Notes: generated from the sequence alone by a model not told the origin. Counted from the stretch's first letter, positions 22,951 to 35,407 are shown. The stretch is DNA of 40,926 nucleotides from Prevotella sp. (GCA_016281815.1 JAEEJK010000082.1:1-40926), one strand, 5' to 3'. Translations and numbers: made by a program.

Positions 22951-24096
22951 ATGAAAATCCCAGAGATATACGACGCTATCCGTCCTTTTGAACCAGAGGA
23001 ACTGCCGGCCGTCTACGATAGGTTGCTGGCCGACCCCGGATTCCGGTCCGTCTTGGCTTATCTCTATCCCAATGTGCCGGTGGAGGCCATCGGCGCGCAG
23101 ATGAGACAATGCCGCACCAGCCTTGACTTCCAAAAAACATTTTGCTACACCTTCCTCGAACAGTTGCTCAGCAAGGTGAGCAAGGGGTGCGATATGGATG
23201 TGGATGCTGTCGATACCTCTGGACGCTATACTTTCGTAAGCAATCACCGAGACATCGTGCTCGATTCGGCATTGCTCGACAAACTGCTTATCGATGCAGG
23301 ATTCTCTACCACCTGTGAAATAGCCATTGGTGACAACCTTCTCTCCCTGCCATGGGTGCGCGACCTGGTGAGAGTCAACAAGTCTTTTATCGTGGAGCGC
23401 GGACTGCCCCCGAGGCAGATGCTGATGGCCAGCAAGCGTCTCTCCGACTACATGCATTTCGCCGTGGCTGAGAAAAATGAGAATATTTGGATAGCACAGC
23501 GGGAAGGCAGGGCGAAGGACTCCGACGACCGCACCACGCCTGCCATCCTCAAGATGATGGCCATGGGAGGAGAGGGGACTGCCGCCGAGCGCCTCATGCA
23601 GTTGCACATCGTACCGCTGAGCATCTCTTATGAGTTCGACCCATGCGACTATCTCAAGGCCCGTGAACTGCAGCAGCGGCGCGACACCGACCATTTCCAG
23701 AAAGCACCTGGCGAGGACGTCAACAGCATGCGTACAGGCATCATAGGCTACAAGGGCCGTATCCACTATCACTGCGCACCTTGCATCGACAGTTTCCTTG
23801 CATCCGTGGCAGATATGCCCAAAGCCGAATTGTTCGACTGTGTGGCAGCACATATCGACCGAGAGATACATCGCAATTACCGCCTGTATCCTTCCAATCT
23901 CATTGCGCTCGACCTGCTCGACGGGACAAATGCTCACTCCGATGGCTATACTGACGCCGACAAGGCGTTCTTCCTGAAGTATATTGAGGGACAGATGGCC
24001 AAAATCTCTCTGGATCATCCTGATGTTGATTTCCTCCGTAAGCAACTGCTTACGATGTATGCTAACCCCGCACGCAACCATTTCGCCGTATGCTGA
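22951..24096 (+). CDS. Glycerolipid-type acyltransferase (PlsC-like)
   Basis: 381 residues. The central domain has the acyltransferase motif FVSNHRDIVLDSALL (catalytic His-Asp, ~91-105), followed by a FIVERGLPPRQM segment and WIAQREGRAKDSDDRTTPAILKM, which correspond to the phosphate-binding blocks of the PlsB/PlsC fold. It carries an N-terminal ~85-residue extension and a long C-terminal domain, as in the larger Bacteroidota acyltransferases. The HxxxxxD spacing differs by one residue from the usual HX4D, a form I associate with this phylum. It likely acylates a lysophospholipid or related acceptor at the inner membrane. Its last seven bases overlap the start of the lipoprotein gene, implying coupled translation. 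Confidence 0.82.
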   Translation: MKIPEIYDAIRPFEPEELPAVYDRLLADPGFRSVLAYLYPNVPVEAIGAQMRQCRTSLDFQKTFCYTFLEQLLSKVSKGCDMDVDAVDTSGRYTFVSNHRDIVLDSALLDKLLIDAGFSTTCEIAIGDNLLSLPWVRDLVRVNKSFIVERGLPPRQMLMASKRLSDYMHFAVAEKNENIWIAQREGRAKDSDDRTTPAILKMMAMGGEGTAAERLMQLHIVPLSISYEFDPCDYLKARELQQRRDTDHFQKAPGEDVNSMRTGIIGYKGRIHYHCAPCIDSFLASVADMPKAELFDCVAAHIDREIHRNYRLYPSNLIALDLLDGTNAHSDGYTDADKAFFLKYIEGQMAKISLDHPDVDFLRKQLLTMYANPARNHFAVC

Positions 24097-24782
24097 GACG
24101 TTGTCGCCCGATTATTTTTGGCTGTGTAGCGCTGTCGTTCATGCTGTGGATGGCGGCGTGCACCTCGGAGGACTATGAGACGGGCAATGGTGAGTATTCT
24201 TTCCTGAGGGCAGACTTCGCTGAGGTGCATACCGCCGATGAGAAGAAGGTGGTGAATGCGAGGACTGACGAAGGCGATACGCTCGTCCTGCAGCCACCCT
24301 TGGATTGCTCATGGGCTACAGTGCCCGACTCCACCTACAGAGCATTGCTTTATTACAGCCGCGAACCAGGAAACAAGTTGGAGGTGAAGGGATTCTCGGC
24401 AGCACAGGTGCTTGTGCTGCAGGCCAAGGAGGTCAAAGATGAGACCAAGGTGCGAACGGATCCTCTGACGCTGGAGAGCGCCTGGATTTCTCCCAACGGC
24501 AAGTATCTCAATCTGGGCATGTTCGTCAAGACCGGAGTGAGCGATGCCAAAGATGCTTACCAGACACTGGCTATGATGCGCGACACCACCATCACGTCAG
24601 AAGGTGTCCGGGTGCACCACCTCAGGCTCTTCCACAACCAAAACGGCGTGCCGGAATATTATTCCAGCCGCATCTATACCAGCACTCCCCTTGCGCCTTT
24701 TGACAAGGGAGACCTACTCCGCATAGAGATCAATACCTATGACGGACCTGTCGTGAGGTTTTTTGAAGTACCTGAAAGATAG
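24090..24782 (+). CDS. NigD-like lipoprotein
   Basis: 230 residues. The signal peptide MLRRCRPIIFGCVALSFMLW leads to a lipobox MAAC with Cys24, followed by TSEDYETG, an acidic stretch like the Bacteroidota surface-export signal. The N-terminal half has a β-barrel-like pattern with TDEGDTLVLQPP. The C-terminal half (ESAWISPNGKYLNLGMFVKTG and VHHLRLFHNQNG) resembles NigD-like proteins of Bacteroides. The function of this family is unknown; the name comes from a bacteriocin-linked locus. It starts inside the acyltransferase stop (ATGCTGA overlap), so it is probably translated by reinitiation. The family call is moderate. Confidence 0.65.
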   Translation: MLRRCRPIIFGCVALSFMLWMAACTSEDYETGNGEYSFLRADFAEVHTADEKKVVNARTDEGDTLVLQPPLDCSWATVPDSTYRALLYYSREPGNKLEVKGFSAAQVLVLQAKEVKDETKVRTDPLTLESAWISPNGKYLNLGMFVKTGVSDAKDAYQTLAMMRDTTITSEGVRVHHLRLFHNQNGVPEYYSSRIYTSTPLAPFDKGDLLRIEINTYDGPVVRFFEVPER

Positions 24783-24785
24783 ATG

Positions 24786-24866
24786 CTATAGTTTTTATAG
24801 TAACTATAGTGTCTATAGTATCTATAGCCTCTATAGTATCTATAGCCTCTATAGTATCTATAGCAT
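24786..24866. repeat. 9-bp tandem array CTATAGNNN
   Basis: Nine contiguous 9-bp units: CTATAGTTT, TTATAGTAA, CTATAGTGT, CTATAGTAT, CTATAGCCT, CTATAGTAT, CTATAGCCT, CTATAGTAT, CTATAGCAT, then a partial CTAT. CTATAG is a 6-bp palindrome in eight of nine units, and TAT alternates with CCT. It fills the gap between the convergent lipoprotein and tdh genes and could fold as either strand. Confidence 0.9.
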
Positions 24867-24874
24867 CTATCTCT

Positions 24875-25840
24875 TTATTTATCTTTCGTTTTCAGTTTTT
24901 TCCCTAATTTGTCGAGCATGTCGGATGTCATCGACCGGATGTCGTAGAGAGGGGCCCATCCCCATTCGCGGCGGGCGCAGGTGTCGTCCATCTTGTCGGG
25001 CCAACTCTCTGCAATGCTTTGCTTGAGTGGGTCGACATCATACACCATCTCAAAGTCGGGCTTGTGCTTGCGGATTTCAGCATAGATGGTTTCAGGAGCA
25101 AAACTCATCGCCGCCACATTGAAGCCATTGTGATGGATAAGCCGGTCGGGATTGGCTTCCATCAGGGTGATGGCTGCCTTCAGTGCGTCGGGCATATACA
25201 TCATGTCCATCAGCGTGCCTTTGCGGATAGGACAGGTGAAGCGTTCTCCGCGAACAGCAGCATAGAAAATGTCGACAGCATAATCGGTGGTGCCACCTCC
25301 AGGAGGTGTCATATAGGAGATGATGCCGGGAAAGCGCACTGAACGGGTGTCCACCCCGTATTTGTGGAAGAAATAATCACTCAGTAATTCGGTGGTCACC
25401 TTCGATACGCCATAAATGGTGCGAGGGCGCTGGATGGTGTCCTGAGGTGTGCGCACGTGGGGTGTGCTGAGACCAAACGAACCGATGCTGCTGGGAGTGA
25501 ATACGGCACAGCGGCGCTCACGGGCCACTTCGAGTACGTTCCACAGACCGTCGATGCCGATGGCCCAAGCCATGCGGGGCTTGTGCTCGGCCACCACAGA
25601 CAACAGGGCTGCAAGATTGTAGATGGTGTCGATGTCATATTGCCTCACAACCTCGGAAAGCATCTCCCCATCGGTCACGTCGGCCATGGCCATCGGTCCT
25701 GACTCCCGCAACTCGCCTTGAGGCTCTGCTCCCTTGATGTATCCTGCCACCACATGATTGTAGCCATAACGCTGGCGAAGCGCCATGGTGAGTTCCGAGC
25801 CAATCTGGCCCGATGAACCGATAATCAATATGTTCTTCAT
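24875..25840 (-). CDS. tdh: L-threonine 3-dehydrogenase, SDR (epimerase-like) type
   Basis: 321 residues from the ATG at 25840, chosen because the NAD-binding motif starts at once (MKNILIIGSSGQIGSELTMAL). It oxidises threonine to 2-amino-3-ketobutyrate with NAD. The extended-SDR features are the GxxGxxG loop, DIDTIYNLAALLS, the catalytic Ser region TPSSIGSFG and Tyr-x3-Lys in IYGVSKVTTELL, plus RFPGIISY and DMMYMPDALKA. This form, known from Flavobacterium and from vertebrate TDH, differs from the zinc-dependent enterobacterial enzyme. The divergent neighbour kbl uses its product, so the pair degrades threonine to glycine and acetyl-CoA. The 3' end lies next to the 9-bp array. Confidence 0.9.
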   Translation of the reverse strand: MKNILIIGSSGQIGSELTMALRQRYGYNHVVAGYIKGAEPQGELRESGPMAMADVTDGEMLSEVVRQYDIDTIYNLAALLSVVAEHKPRMAWAIGIDGLWNVLEVARERRCAVFTPSSIGSFGLSTPHVRTPQDTIQRPRTIYGVSKVTTELLSDYFFHKYGVDTRSVRFPGIISYMTPPGGGTTDYAVDIFYAAVRGERFTCPIRKGTLMDMMYMPDALKAAITLMEANPDRLIHHNGFNVAAMSFAPETIYAEIRKHKPDFEMVYDVDPLKQSIAESWPDKMDDTCARREWGWAPLYDIRSMTSDMLDKLGKKLKTKDK

Positions 25841-26004
25841 AGAGTAAGTCCTTTTTTGTTGCTTTTGCGATGACAAAATAAGGAAAAATTTCTCAAACCA
25901 CCATGATGTTTTGGATAAAAAATGAATATTTTTCTCGTTTTCCTCTTTTTTCTCTTCCAAATAGGCTGATGTATCAAAAATAATTGCTTACTTTGTGGGT
26001 GAGT

Positions 26005-26054
26005 TCAAACTTCAAGTCTCAAATCGCAAACCTTAAAACCTCAAACCTTAAAAC
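26005..26054 (+). repeat. Degenerate heptamer-like repeats in the kbl leader
   Basis: Units TCAAACT, TCAAGTC, TCAAATCG, then CAAACCTTAAAACCT twice (26027-26056). Periodicity is 7-8 bp and less strict than elsewhere. They lie between the tdh-kbl divergent promoter region (TTACTTTG, 25988-25995, as a possible -7 box) and the kbl ATG. Confidence 0.6.
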
Positions 26055-26063
26055 CTTATTGAT

Positions 26064-27254
26064 ATGTACACAAAAATTCAGCAACATCTTAGTCAGCAGA
26101 TTTCAGAAATACGTGAGGCCGGTCTCTACAAGGAGGAGCGCATCATCGAGAGTCCGCAGCGCGCTGCCATCAGCGTGAGAGGAAAGGAAGTGCTCAACTT
26201 CTGTGCCAACAATTATCTCGGTCTCTCCGACCACCCGAGGCTCATCGAGGGTGCCAAGCGGATGATGGACCAGCGCGGATTCGGCATGTCTTCGGTGCGC
26301 TTCATCTGTGGCACTCAGGATATCCACAAGCAGTTGGAGGCAGCCATCTCCGACTATTTCAAGACCGATGATACCATTTTATATGCCGCCTGCTTTGATG
26401 CCAACGGCGGTGTGTTCGAGCCGCTCTTTACCGAGGAGGATGCCATCATCTCCGATGCGCTCAACCATGCCTCCATCATCGATGGTGTGCGTCTGTGCAA
26501 GGCCAAGCGATATCGCTATGCCAATGCCGACATGGACGACCTGGAGCGTTGTCTCAAGGAAGCACAGGCACAGCGTTTCCGCATCATCGTCACCGATGGT
26601 GTCTTCTCCATGGACGGCAATGTGGCACCGATGGACCGCATCTGCGACTTGGCAGAGAAATATGATGCGCTGGTGATGGTCGACGAGTCGCACTCGGCAG
26701 GTGTGGTGGGTGCCACCGGCCATGGCGTGAGCGAACTTTACGGCACCTACGGTCGGGTGGACATCTATACTGGCACGCTGGGCAAGTCGTTTGGCGGTGC
26801 CCTTGGCGGATTCACCACGGGTCGGAAGGAGATTATCGAGATGCTCAGGCAACGAAGCCGTCCGTATCTGTTCTCCAACTCCCTCGCACCCTGCATCATC
26901 GGTGCCAGTCTGGAGGTGTTTGCCATGCTTAGGGAGAGCAATGAGATACATGACCGACTGGTGGCGAATGTGGATTATTTCCGCAGCAGGATGATGGAAG
27001 CAGGCTTCGACATCAAACCCACGCAGAGTGCCATCTGTGCCGTCATGCTCTATGATGCCAAACTGTCGCAGGTCTATGCCAACCGCATGCTGGAGGAAGG
27101 CATCTATGTCACGGGCTTCTATTACCCGGTGGTGCCGAAGGGACAGGCCCGCATCCGTGTGCAGATCTCTGCCGGTCACAACCGTGAGCAACTTGACCGC
27201 TGTATAGCCGCCTTTATCAAGATTGGCAAGGAACTGGGGGTGCTGAAGCAGTAG
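26064..27254 (+). CDS. kbl: Glycine C-acetyltransferase (2-amino-3-ketobutyrate CoA ligase)
   Basis: 396 residues, the standard length. This PLP enzyme cleaves 2-amino-3-ketobutyrate with CoA to glycine and acetyl-CoA, the second step of threonine breakdown. Signatures: NFCANNYLGLSDHPRLIEGA, RFICGTQDIHKQLE, DALNHASIIDGVRLCKA, VDESHSAGVVGATGHGV (Asp binding the PLP ring), and the PLP lysine in YTGTLGKSFGGALGG. The conserved KGQARIRVQISAGH lies near the C-terminus. It is divergent from tdh, and the two share a 223-bp intergenic region. Its last 38 bp overlap the 3' end of the convergent flavoprotein gene. Confidence 0.95.
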   Translation: MYTKIQQHLSQQISEIREAGLYKEERIIESPQRAAISVRGKEVLNFCANNYLGLSDHPRLIEGAKRMMDQRGFGMSSVRFICGTQDIHKQLEAAISDYFKTDDTILYAACFDANGGVFEPLFTEEDAIISDALNHASIIDGVRLCKAKRYRYANADMDDLERCLKEAQAQRFRIIVTDGVFSMDGNVAPMDRICDLAEKYDALVMVDESHSAGVVGATGHGVSELYGTYGRVDIYTGTLGKSFGGALGGFTTGRKEIIEMLRQRSRPYLFSNSLAPCIIGASLEVFAMLRESNEIHDRLVANVDYFRSRMMEAGFDIKPTQSAICAVMLYDAKLSQVYANRMLEEGIYVTGFYYPVVPKGQARIRVQISAGHNREQLDRCIAAFIKIGKELGVLKQ

Positions 27255-28422
27255 ATATCGCTTGGGCAGCGACAAAGGCTGTTGTCCATGCAGCCTGGAA
27301 GTTGAAACCTCCTGTCACGCCATCGATGTCGAGCACTTCACCCGCGAAGAAAAGGCCTTGGCGGTGACGGCTCTCCATGGTGGTGGGATGGATGCCCGAC
27401 AATGATACTCCGCCGCAGGTGACAAACTCATCGCGGAAGGGCGCACGGCCGGTGATAGTGATGTCATCGGCCGTGAGACTGTTTGTCAGTCTGTTGAGAT
27501 CCTTTTTGCCCAGGTCTCCCCATCGTCCGCCGGCCTTGCTGCCGAGACTCTTTTCTGCGAGATAGTTCCAAAGCCGCTGAGTCAGTCCAGGCAAGGCATG
27601 GGTGGTGAGTTGCTGTTTCGCATGGGTAAGGGTCATGTCAGTCAGCATTTCGCGCACTTCTGCCTCCTTCATCCCTGTCCAGTTGACACTGATGGCGGTA
27701 TGATAGTTGCGCTCGTGCAGAATCCTGGCGGCATGGCTCGACAGCCGGAGGATGGCCGGACCGCTCAGTCCCCAGTGGGTGATGAGCAATGGACCGCCGG
27801 TCCTGATCTTGGTGCCGGTCAATGCCACAGAGGCTTGCTCCGTCACAGTACCCATTAAGGCTTTCAACTGCGGATCGCTTGTGCTCAGGGAGAATAGCGA
27901 GGGGACGGGTTCGATGATGTTGTGCCCGATGGCGCGCAGCCAGTCAAAGCCCTTTGATTGGGGTGAACCGCCCGTGGTGACAGCCACGAAATCATAATCC
28001 TGGAGTTCCTCCATCTGCCGGATAGGCTGCCGTGTGTGGATGTTGATACTATGGCGGCGTGCTTCGCGGAGAAAACAATCGATGATGGCATGGGAGTCCT
28101 GGGCGGCGGGAAATACACAGTGGTCGTCCTGAATGGTGAGCGGCACGCCGTGGTTTTCAAACCATCGATAGGCATCCTGATGGTTGAAGACATTGAAGAG
28201 GCGCTTCATCAGCCGGTGGCCTCGGGGGTAGACGGCAGAAAGGTCACGTATACCCTCAAAAGTGTTGGTGCAGTTGCAGCGTCCACCGCCCGAAACCTCT
28301 ACTTTCGCCAGTACACGATGGCTGCGCTCAAAGATGTCCACCTGCATCGTGGGCATCATTTCTTTCAGGTTGATGGCAAGAAAAAATCCAGCGGCTCCGC
28401 CGCCGATGATGGCTGTTTTCAT
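27217..28422 (-). CDS. HI0933/BaiN-type flavoprotein (NAD(P)/FAD-dependent oxidoreductase)
   Basis: 401 residues from the ATG at 28422, since the FAD-binding motif begins at MKTAIIGGGAAGFFLAINLK. Further family features are the SHRVLAKVEVSGGGRCNCTN block (32-51), VAVTTGGSPQSKGFDW, LLITHWGLSGPAIL and the C-terminal GGVSLSGIHPTTMESRHRQGL with GEVLDIDGVTGGFNFQAAW. The domain plan is a split Rossmann FAD-binding fold with an inserted domain, as in HI0933/YhiN proteins. Substrates are unknown for most members; BaiN is an example linked to bile-acid dehydroxylation, so the annotation should stay generic. The 3' end overlaps kbl by 38 bp in antisense. Confidence 0.88.
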   Translation of the reverse strand: MKTAIIGGGAAGFFLAINLKEMMPTMQVDIFERSHRVLAKVEVSGGGRCNCTNTFEGIRDLSAVYPRGHRLMKRLFNVFNHQDAYRWFENHGVPLTIQDDHCVFPAAQDSHAIIDCFLREARRHSINIHTRQPIRQMEELQDYDFVAVTTGGSPQSKGFDWLRAIGHNIIEPVPSLFSLSTSDPQLKALMGTVTEQASVALTGTKIRTGGPLLITHWGLSGPAILRLSSHAARILHERNYHTAISVNWTGMKEAEVREMLTDMTLTHAKQQLTTHALPGLTQRLWNYLAEKSLGSKAGGRWGDLGKKDLNRLTNSLTADDITITGRAPFRDEFVTCGGVSLSGIHPTTMESRHRQGLFFAGEVLDIDGVTGGFNFQAAWTTAFVAAQAISTASAPPVPCQS

Positions 28423-28508
28423 TGTAGGGTATCGGTTGACAATCATCTATTGATGATGCAAATATCGGAAAAAAAGACCAATATCCTTTTCTTCTCTGTT
28501 TTTTTTCT

Positions 28509-28516
28509 TATTTTTG
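28509..28516 (+). promoter_or_regulatory. -7 element of the DUF5020 gene; decides its start
   Basis: TATTTTTG matches TAnnTTTG. Transcription should begin near 28523, after an upstream ATG at 28518 that is therefore not usable; the next in-frame ATG at 28536 is the likely start, on a very short leader. Confidence 0.6.
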
Positions 28517-28535
28517 CATGAAAAATTCTGATGTG

Positions 28536-29282
28536 ATGAAAAAGATTTTGATGATATGTGCCTTTTCCCTTGCAACCATGTTGGCAGGGGCACAGAACGT
28601 TAACGTACAGTTGCATTATGACCTGGGGCATTCACTTTCTGATCAACTCACGGGAAGACCCAGTGTTACCACTACCGTGGAATTGTTCAAGCCCGACAAG
28701 TGGGGCAGCACCTTCCTCTTTACCGACATTGACTATTATCATGACGGTGTGGCCGGGACATATTGGGAGTTTGCCAGGGAGTTCAATGTCACGCCCAACA
28801 AGCAGTGGGCGGCTCATGTGGAGTATAATGGCGGTATGACTTCCAGTCAGGTTTCGCAATATTCCACCCGTTTCCAACATGCCTTCCTTGCCGGACCCGC
28901 TTGGAACTGGGCAAGCAGCGACTTCAGCAAGACCTTGTCGCTGCAGGCAATGTACAAGTATTATTTCAAGGGGCAGAACCCATGGAACCGTCCTTTCAAT
29001 AGTTTCCAAGCGACGGCGGTGTGGGGACTCCATTTCGCAGACAGACGTTTCTCGTTTACTGGCTTCATCGACTGCTGGTATGACAGCAGTGTGCGCGGCA
29101 ACTGGATCACCATCGCCGAACCGCAGTTCTGGGTCAACCTCTGGGCTCTGCTCGGCCGCGAGGGCTTCAATCTCAGTATAGGTACTGAGGTGGAAATAAG
29201 CAACAATTTCGTCTTTGATGACCTGGGACGTAACGACAAATTCTACGTTATCCCCACCATCGCCGCCAAATGGTCGTTTTAG
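28536..29282 (+). CDS. DUF5020 family outer-membrane-like protein
   Basis: 248 residues from the ATG at 28536 (see the -7 box at 28509). A signal peptide MKKILMICAFSLATMLAGA ends before QNVNVQLHYDLG. The mature protein is rich in aromatic β-strands (FTDIDYYHDG, WEFAREFN, HVEYNGGM) and ends with the strand FYVIPTIAAKWSF, a C-terminal aromatic residue as in outer-membrane barrels. It matches DUF5020 proteins of Bacteroidota in size and in the YYHDGVAGTYWEF and NDKFYVIPT segments; some members are described as nucleoside-channel-like (Tsx). No ligand can be read from the sequence. It is followed within 5 bp by a heptamer array. Confidence 0.75.
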   Translation: MKKILMICAFSLATMLAGAQNVNVQLHYDLGHSLSDQLTGRPSVTTTVELFKPDKWGSTFLFTDIDYYHDGVAGTYWEFAREFNVTPNKQWAAHVEYNGGMTSSQVSQYSTRFQHAFLAGPAWNWASSDFSKTLSLQAMYKYYFKGQNPWNRPFNSFQATAVWGLHFADRRFSFTGFIDCWYDSSVRGNWITIAEPQFWVNLWALLGREGFNLSIGTEVEISNNFVFDDLGRNDKFYVIPTIAAKWSF

Positions 29283-29286
29283 ATAG

Positions 29287-29349
29287 TTCATAGTTCATAA
29301 TTCATAGTTCATAATTCATAGTTCATAATTCATAGTTCATAATTCATAG
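29287..29349 (+). repeat. Strictly alternating heptamer array TTCATAG/TTCATAA
   Basis: Nine in-phase units that alternate without error: TTCATAG, TTCATAA, TTCATAG and so on, ending with TTCATAG. It begins four bases after the DUF5020 stop codon. The strict alternation makes 14 bp the true period. Confidence 0.93.
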
Positions 29350-29396
29350 TTGATGGCTCATTCTGATGCCAAAACCCGGTAGGAGCAAAGGTATTC

Positions 29397-29438
29397 TTCA
29401 CTCTTCATTCTTCACTCTTCACTCTTCACTCTTCACTC
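29397..29438 (+). repeat. Heptamer array before the ABC exporter
   Basis: Six in-phase units: TTCACTC, TTCATTC, then TTCACTC four times, ending three bases before the ATG at 29442. It has the same unit type and direction as the arrays at 8034 and 12342. Confidence 0.93.
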
Positions 29439-29441
29439 TTA

Positions 29442-31231
29442 ATGCTAAAAACCCTCTATTCCCAAATCAAGCAATATCGGCGGGCAGCGGCACTCACGCC
29501 CATCTTCACCTCGCTTGAGGTGGTGATGGACGTGCTCATCCCATATGTCACAGCCAAACTCATCGACTTGGGCATCAATGCGGGCGATCTGAGGAATGTC
29601 TACCTTTATGGCGGCATCATGTTGGCGATGGCGTTTCTCAGCCTTTATTTCGGCATCAGGGCAGGACAGTATTCCGCCTATGCCTCCTCGGGGTTTGCCT
29701 GCAACCTCCGCGATGCCATGTATCGCAACATCCAGACCTTCTCTTTCTCCGACATCGACAAGTACAGCACCTCAGGACTTGTCACCCGCATGACGACCGA
29801 TGTGTCCAACCTGCAGAATGCCTTCCAGCAGTTGTTGCGCGTGTCGGTGAGGGCACCTTTCCGAATGCTCTTCAGCATCTTCATGTGCTTCGTCATCGAC
29901 GTGCGCATGAGCATCATCTTCGTTATTGCGATGGTGGTGCTCTCGGTGTTCCTCTATTTCCTCATCAGTAGGGTGGCAGGACTCTTCAAACAGGTGTTCG
30001 AGCGCTATGACCAACTCAATGGGAGTGTGCAGGAGAACATCGCTGGCATCCGCGTAGTGAAATCGTTTGTGCGTGAGGATTATGAGAACACCAAGTTTGG
30101 CTGGGCGGCTGAGGCCCTGTACAAACTATATGTGCGCACAGAGGGACTGATGGCGCTCAACCATCCTGTGATGAACCTCGTGGTTTATGGCTGTATCATC
30201 GCCATTTCGTGGTTTGGCGCGCAGTTCGTGGTCAGCGACACACTCACCACCGGCGAGATCACCTCGCTATTCACCTATGTGATGAGCATCCTCATGTCGC
30301 TCATGATGCTCAGCATGATATTTGTCATGCTTACCCAGAGTGCCGCCAGCGGTCAGCGCGTGGCGGAGGTCATCGATGAGCAGGCAGACATCATCAATCC
30401 CAATAAACCGCTTACCGAGGTGCCCAACGGCGACGTGGCATTCCGCCATGTCTATTTCGCTTATCAGTCGGGCAGTGGTGAGTATGCCATCCAGGATATC
30501 AACTTCAGCGTGCGCAGTGGAGAGACCATCGGGGTCATAGGTGGTACGGGTAGTGGCAAGTCTTCGTTGGTCAACCTTGTCAGCCGCCTCTACGACGTGG
30601 CGAAAGGCAGTGTCATGGTGGGTGGAAAAGATGTGCGCCGGTATGATCTTGAGACGCTGCGCAATGCGGTGTCGGTGGTGCTGCAGAAGAATGTACTCTT
30701 CTCGGGCACAGTGCTCGACAACCTGCGCTGGGGCAACAGTGAAGCCACGCTTGAGGAGTGCCAGGAGGCATGCCGCATGGCGTGCGCCGATGAGTTCATC
30801 GAGCAGATGCCCGATGGTTATGATACCCGTATAGAACAAGGAGGCACCAATGTGTCGGGAGGACAGCGGCAGCGTCTGTGCATCGCCCGTGCTTTGCTCA
30901 AGCATCCGAAGGTGCTGGTGCTTGATGACAGCACTTCGGCTTGCGACACTGCCACCGATGCCGCCATCCAGCGCGCTTTCAGGGAACAGTTGCCCGACCT
31001 GACCAAAATTATCATCGCGCAGCGCATTTCCAGTGTGCGTGAGTGCGACCGCATCCTGGTGCTCGACAAGGGACGTGTGACCGGTTTCGACACCCACGAC
31101 AACCTGTTGCGTCAGAATGCTATCTATCGAGAGATCTATACGTTGCAGAATGAGGATGTCGGCGACTTCGACGAGCCACAGAAAAGTCATGGCCGTGCCA
31201 GAAACAGTAAGAAACTTAAAGGAAAGAAGTC

Positions 31232-31235
<4 letters not shown>
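29442..31235 (+). CDS. ABC exporter subunit, degenerate ATP site (heterodimeric)
   Basis: 597 residues: six transmembrane helices of an exporter (~15-305) and a nucleotide-binding domain. The P-loop is GGTGSGKSSLV (~367) and the signature is VSGGQRQRLCIAR. The catalytic site deviates. The Walker B is VLVLDDSTSACD, with Asp496 in place of the catalytic Glu, and the switch histidine is Gln in IIIAQRISSV. Such changes mark the degenerate-site subunit of heterodimeric exporters such as TM287/288 or LmrCD. Its stop overlaps the start of the second subunit by four bases (ATGA). The heptamer array ends three bases before the start codon, so no conventional leader exists. Substrate unknown; the family exports drugs, lipids or peptides. 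Confidence 0.92.
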
Positions 31236-35178
<3,943 letters not shown>

Positions 35179-35213
35179 GTCTTTTTGAAAAATTCAAAAT
35201 AAATTGTTATGAG

Positions 35214-35255
35214 CCACATGGCACTCCGCCCATCCTGGGGTGGAGTGCCATGTGG
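35214..35255 (+). terminator. Hairpin after ligA
   Basis: Perfect 14-bp stem CCACATGGCACTCC (35214-35227) and GGAGTGCCATGTGG (35242-35255), with a further partly paired CCC/GGG inside the loop. No U run follows directly, so it may be a stabilising hairpin or a factor-assisted terminator. Confidence 0.65.
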
Positions 35256-35290
35256 CGTTGAAAAAAACTCGATACTTTTTTATGTAATCA

Positions 35291-35322
35291 TTTGGTTGAA
35301 AGGAGATTTTTGATTACATTTG
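35291..35322 (+). promoter_or_regulatory. Promoter and structured leader of the repeat-lipoprotein operon
   Basis: TTTG (35291-35294), a 20-bp spacer and TACATTTG (35315-35322) match the consensus. The ~79-nt leader contains a hairpin ATGCC/GGCAT (35340-35359) and a perfect 10-bp palindrome CTCGTACGAG (35363-35372) before an A-rich stretch and the ATG at 35408. Confidence 0.78.
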
Positions 35323-35407
35323 CAAACACTCTTTTTCTAATGCCTCAGAGCCAGGGCATGACCTCGTACGAGAAAAACATCATCAAATACAACAAAAACA
35401 CAAAACA

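Noticed and set aside
21997..24081. 694-codon open frame on the minus strand
   Set aside because: It lies antisense to ddl and the acyltransferase gene, both of which have full family motifs. The open frame is a by-product of their codon bias, and its translation (His/Val/Gly-rich) has no recognisable domain.
28518..28535. Upstream ATG as start of the DUF5020 protein
   Set aside because: It sits directly behind the -7 box (28509-28516), so transcription should start beyond it; the signal peptide begins cleanly at the ATG at 28536.
5537..29438. CRISPR array
   Set aside because: The short arrays have 7- or 9-bp units without unique spacers of 30-40 bp, and no cas gene is present.
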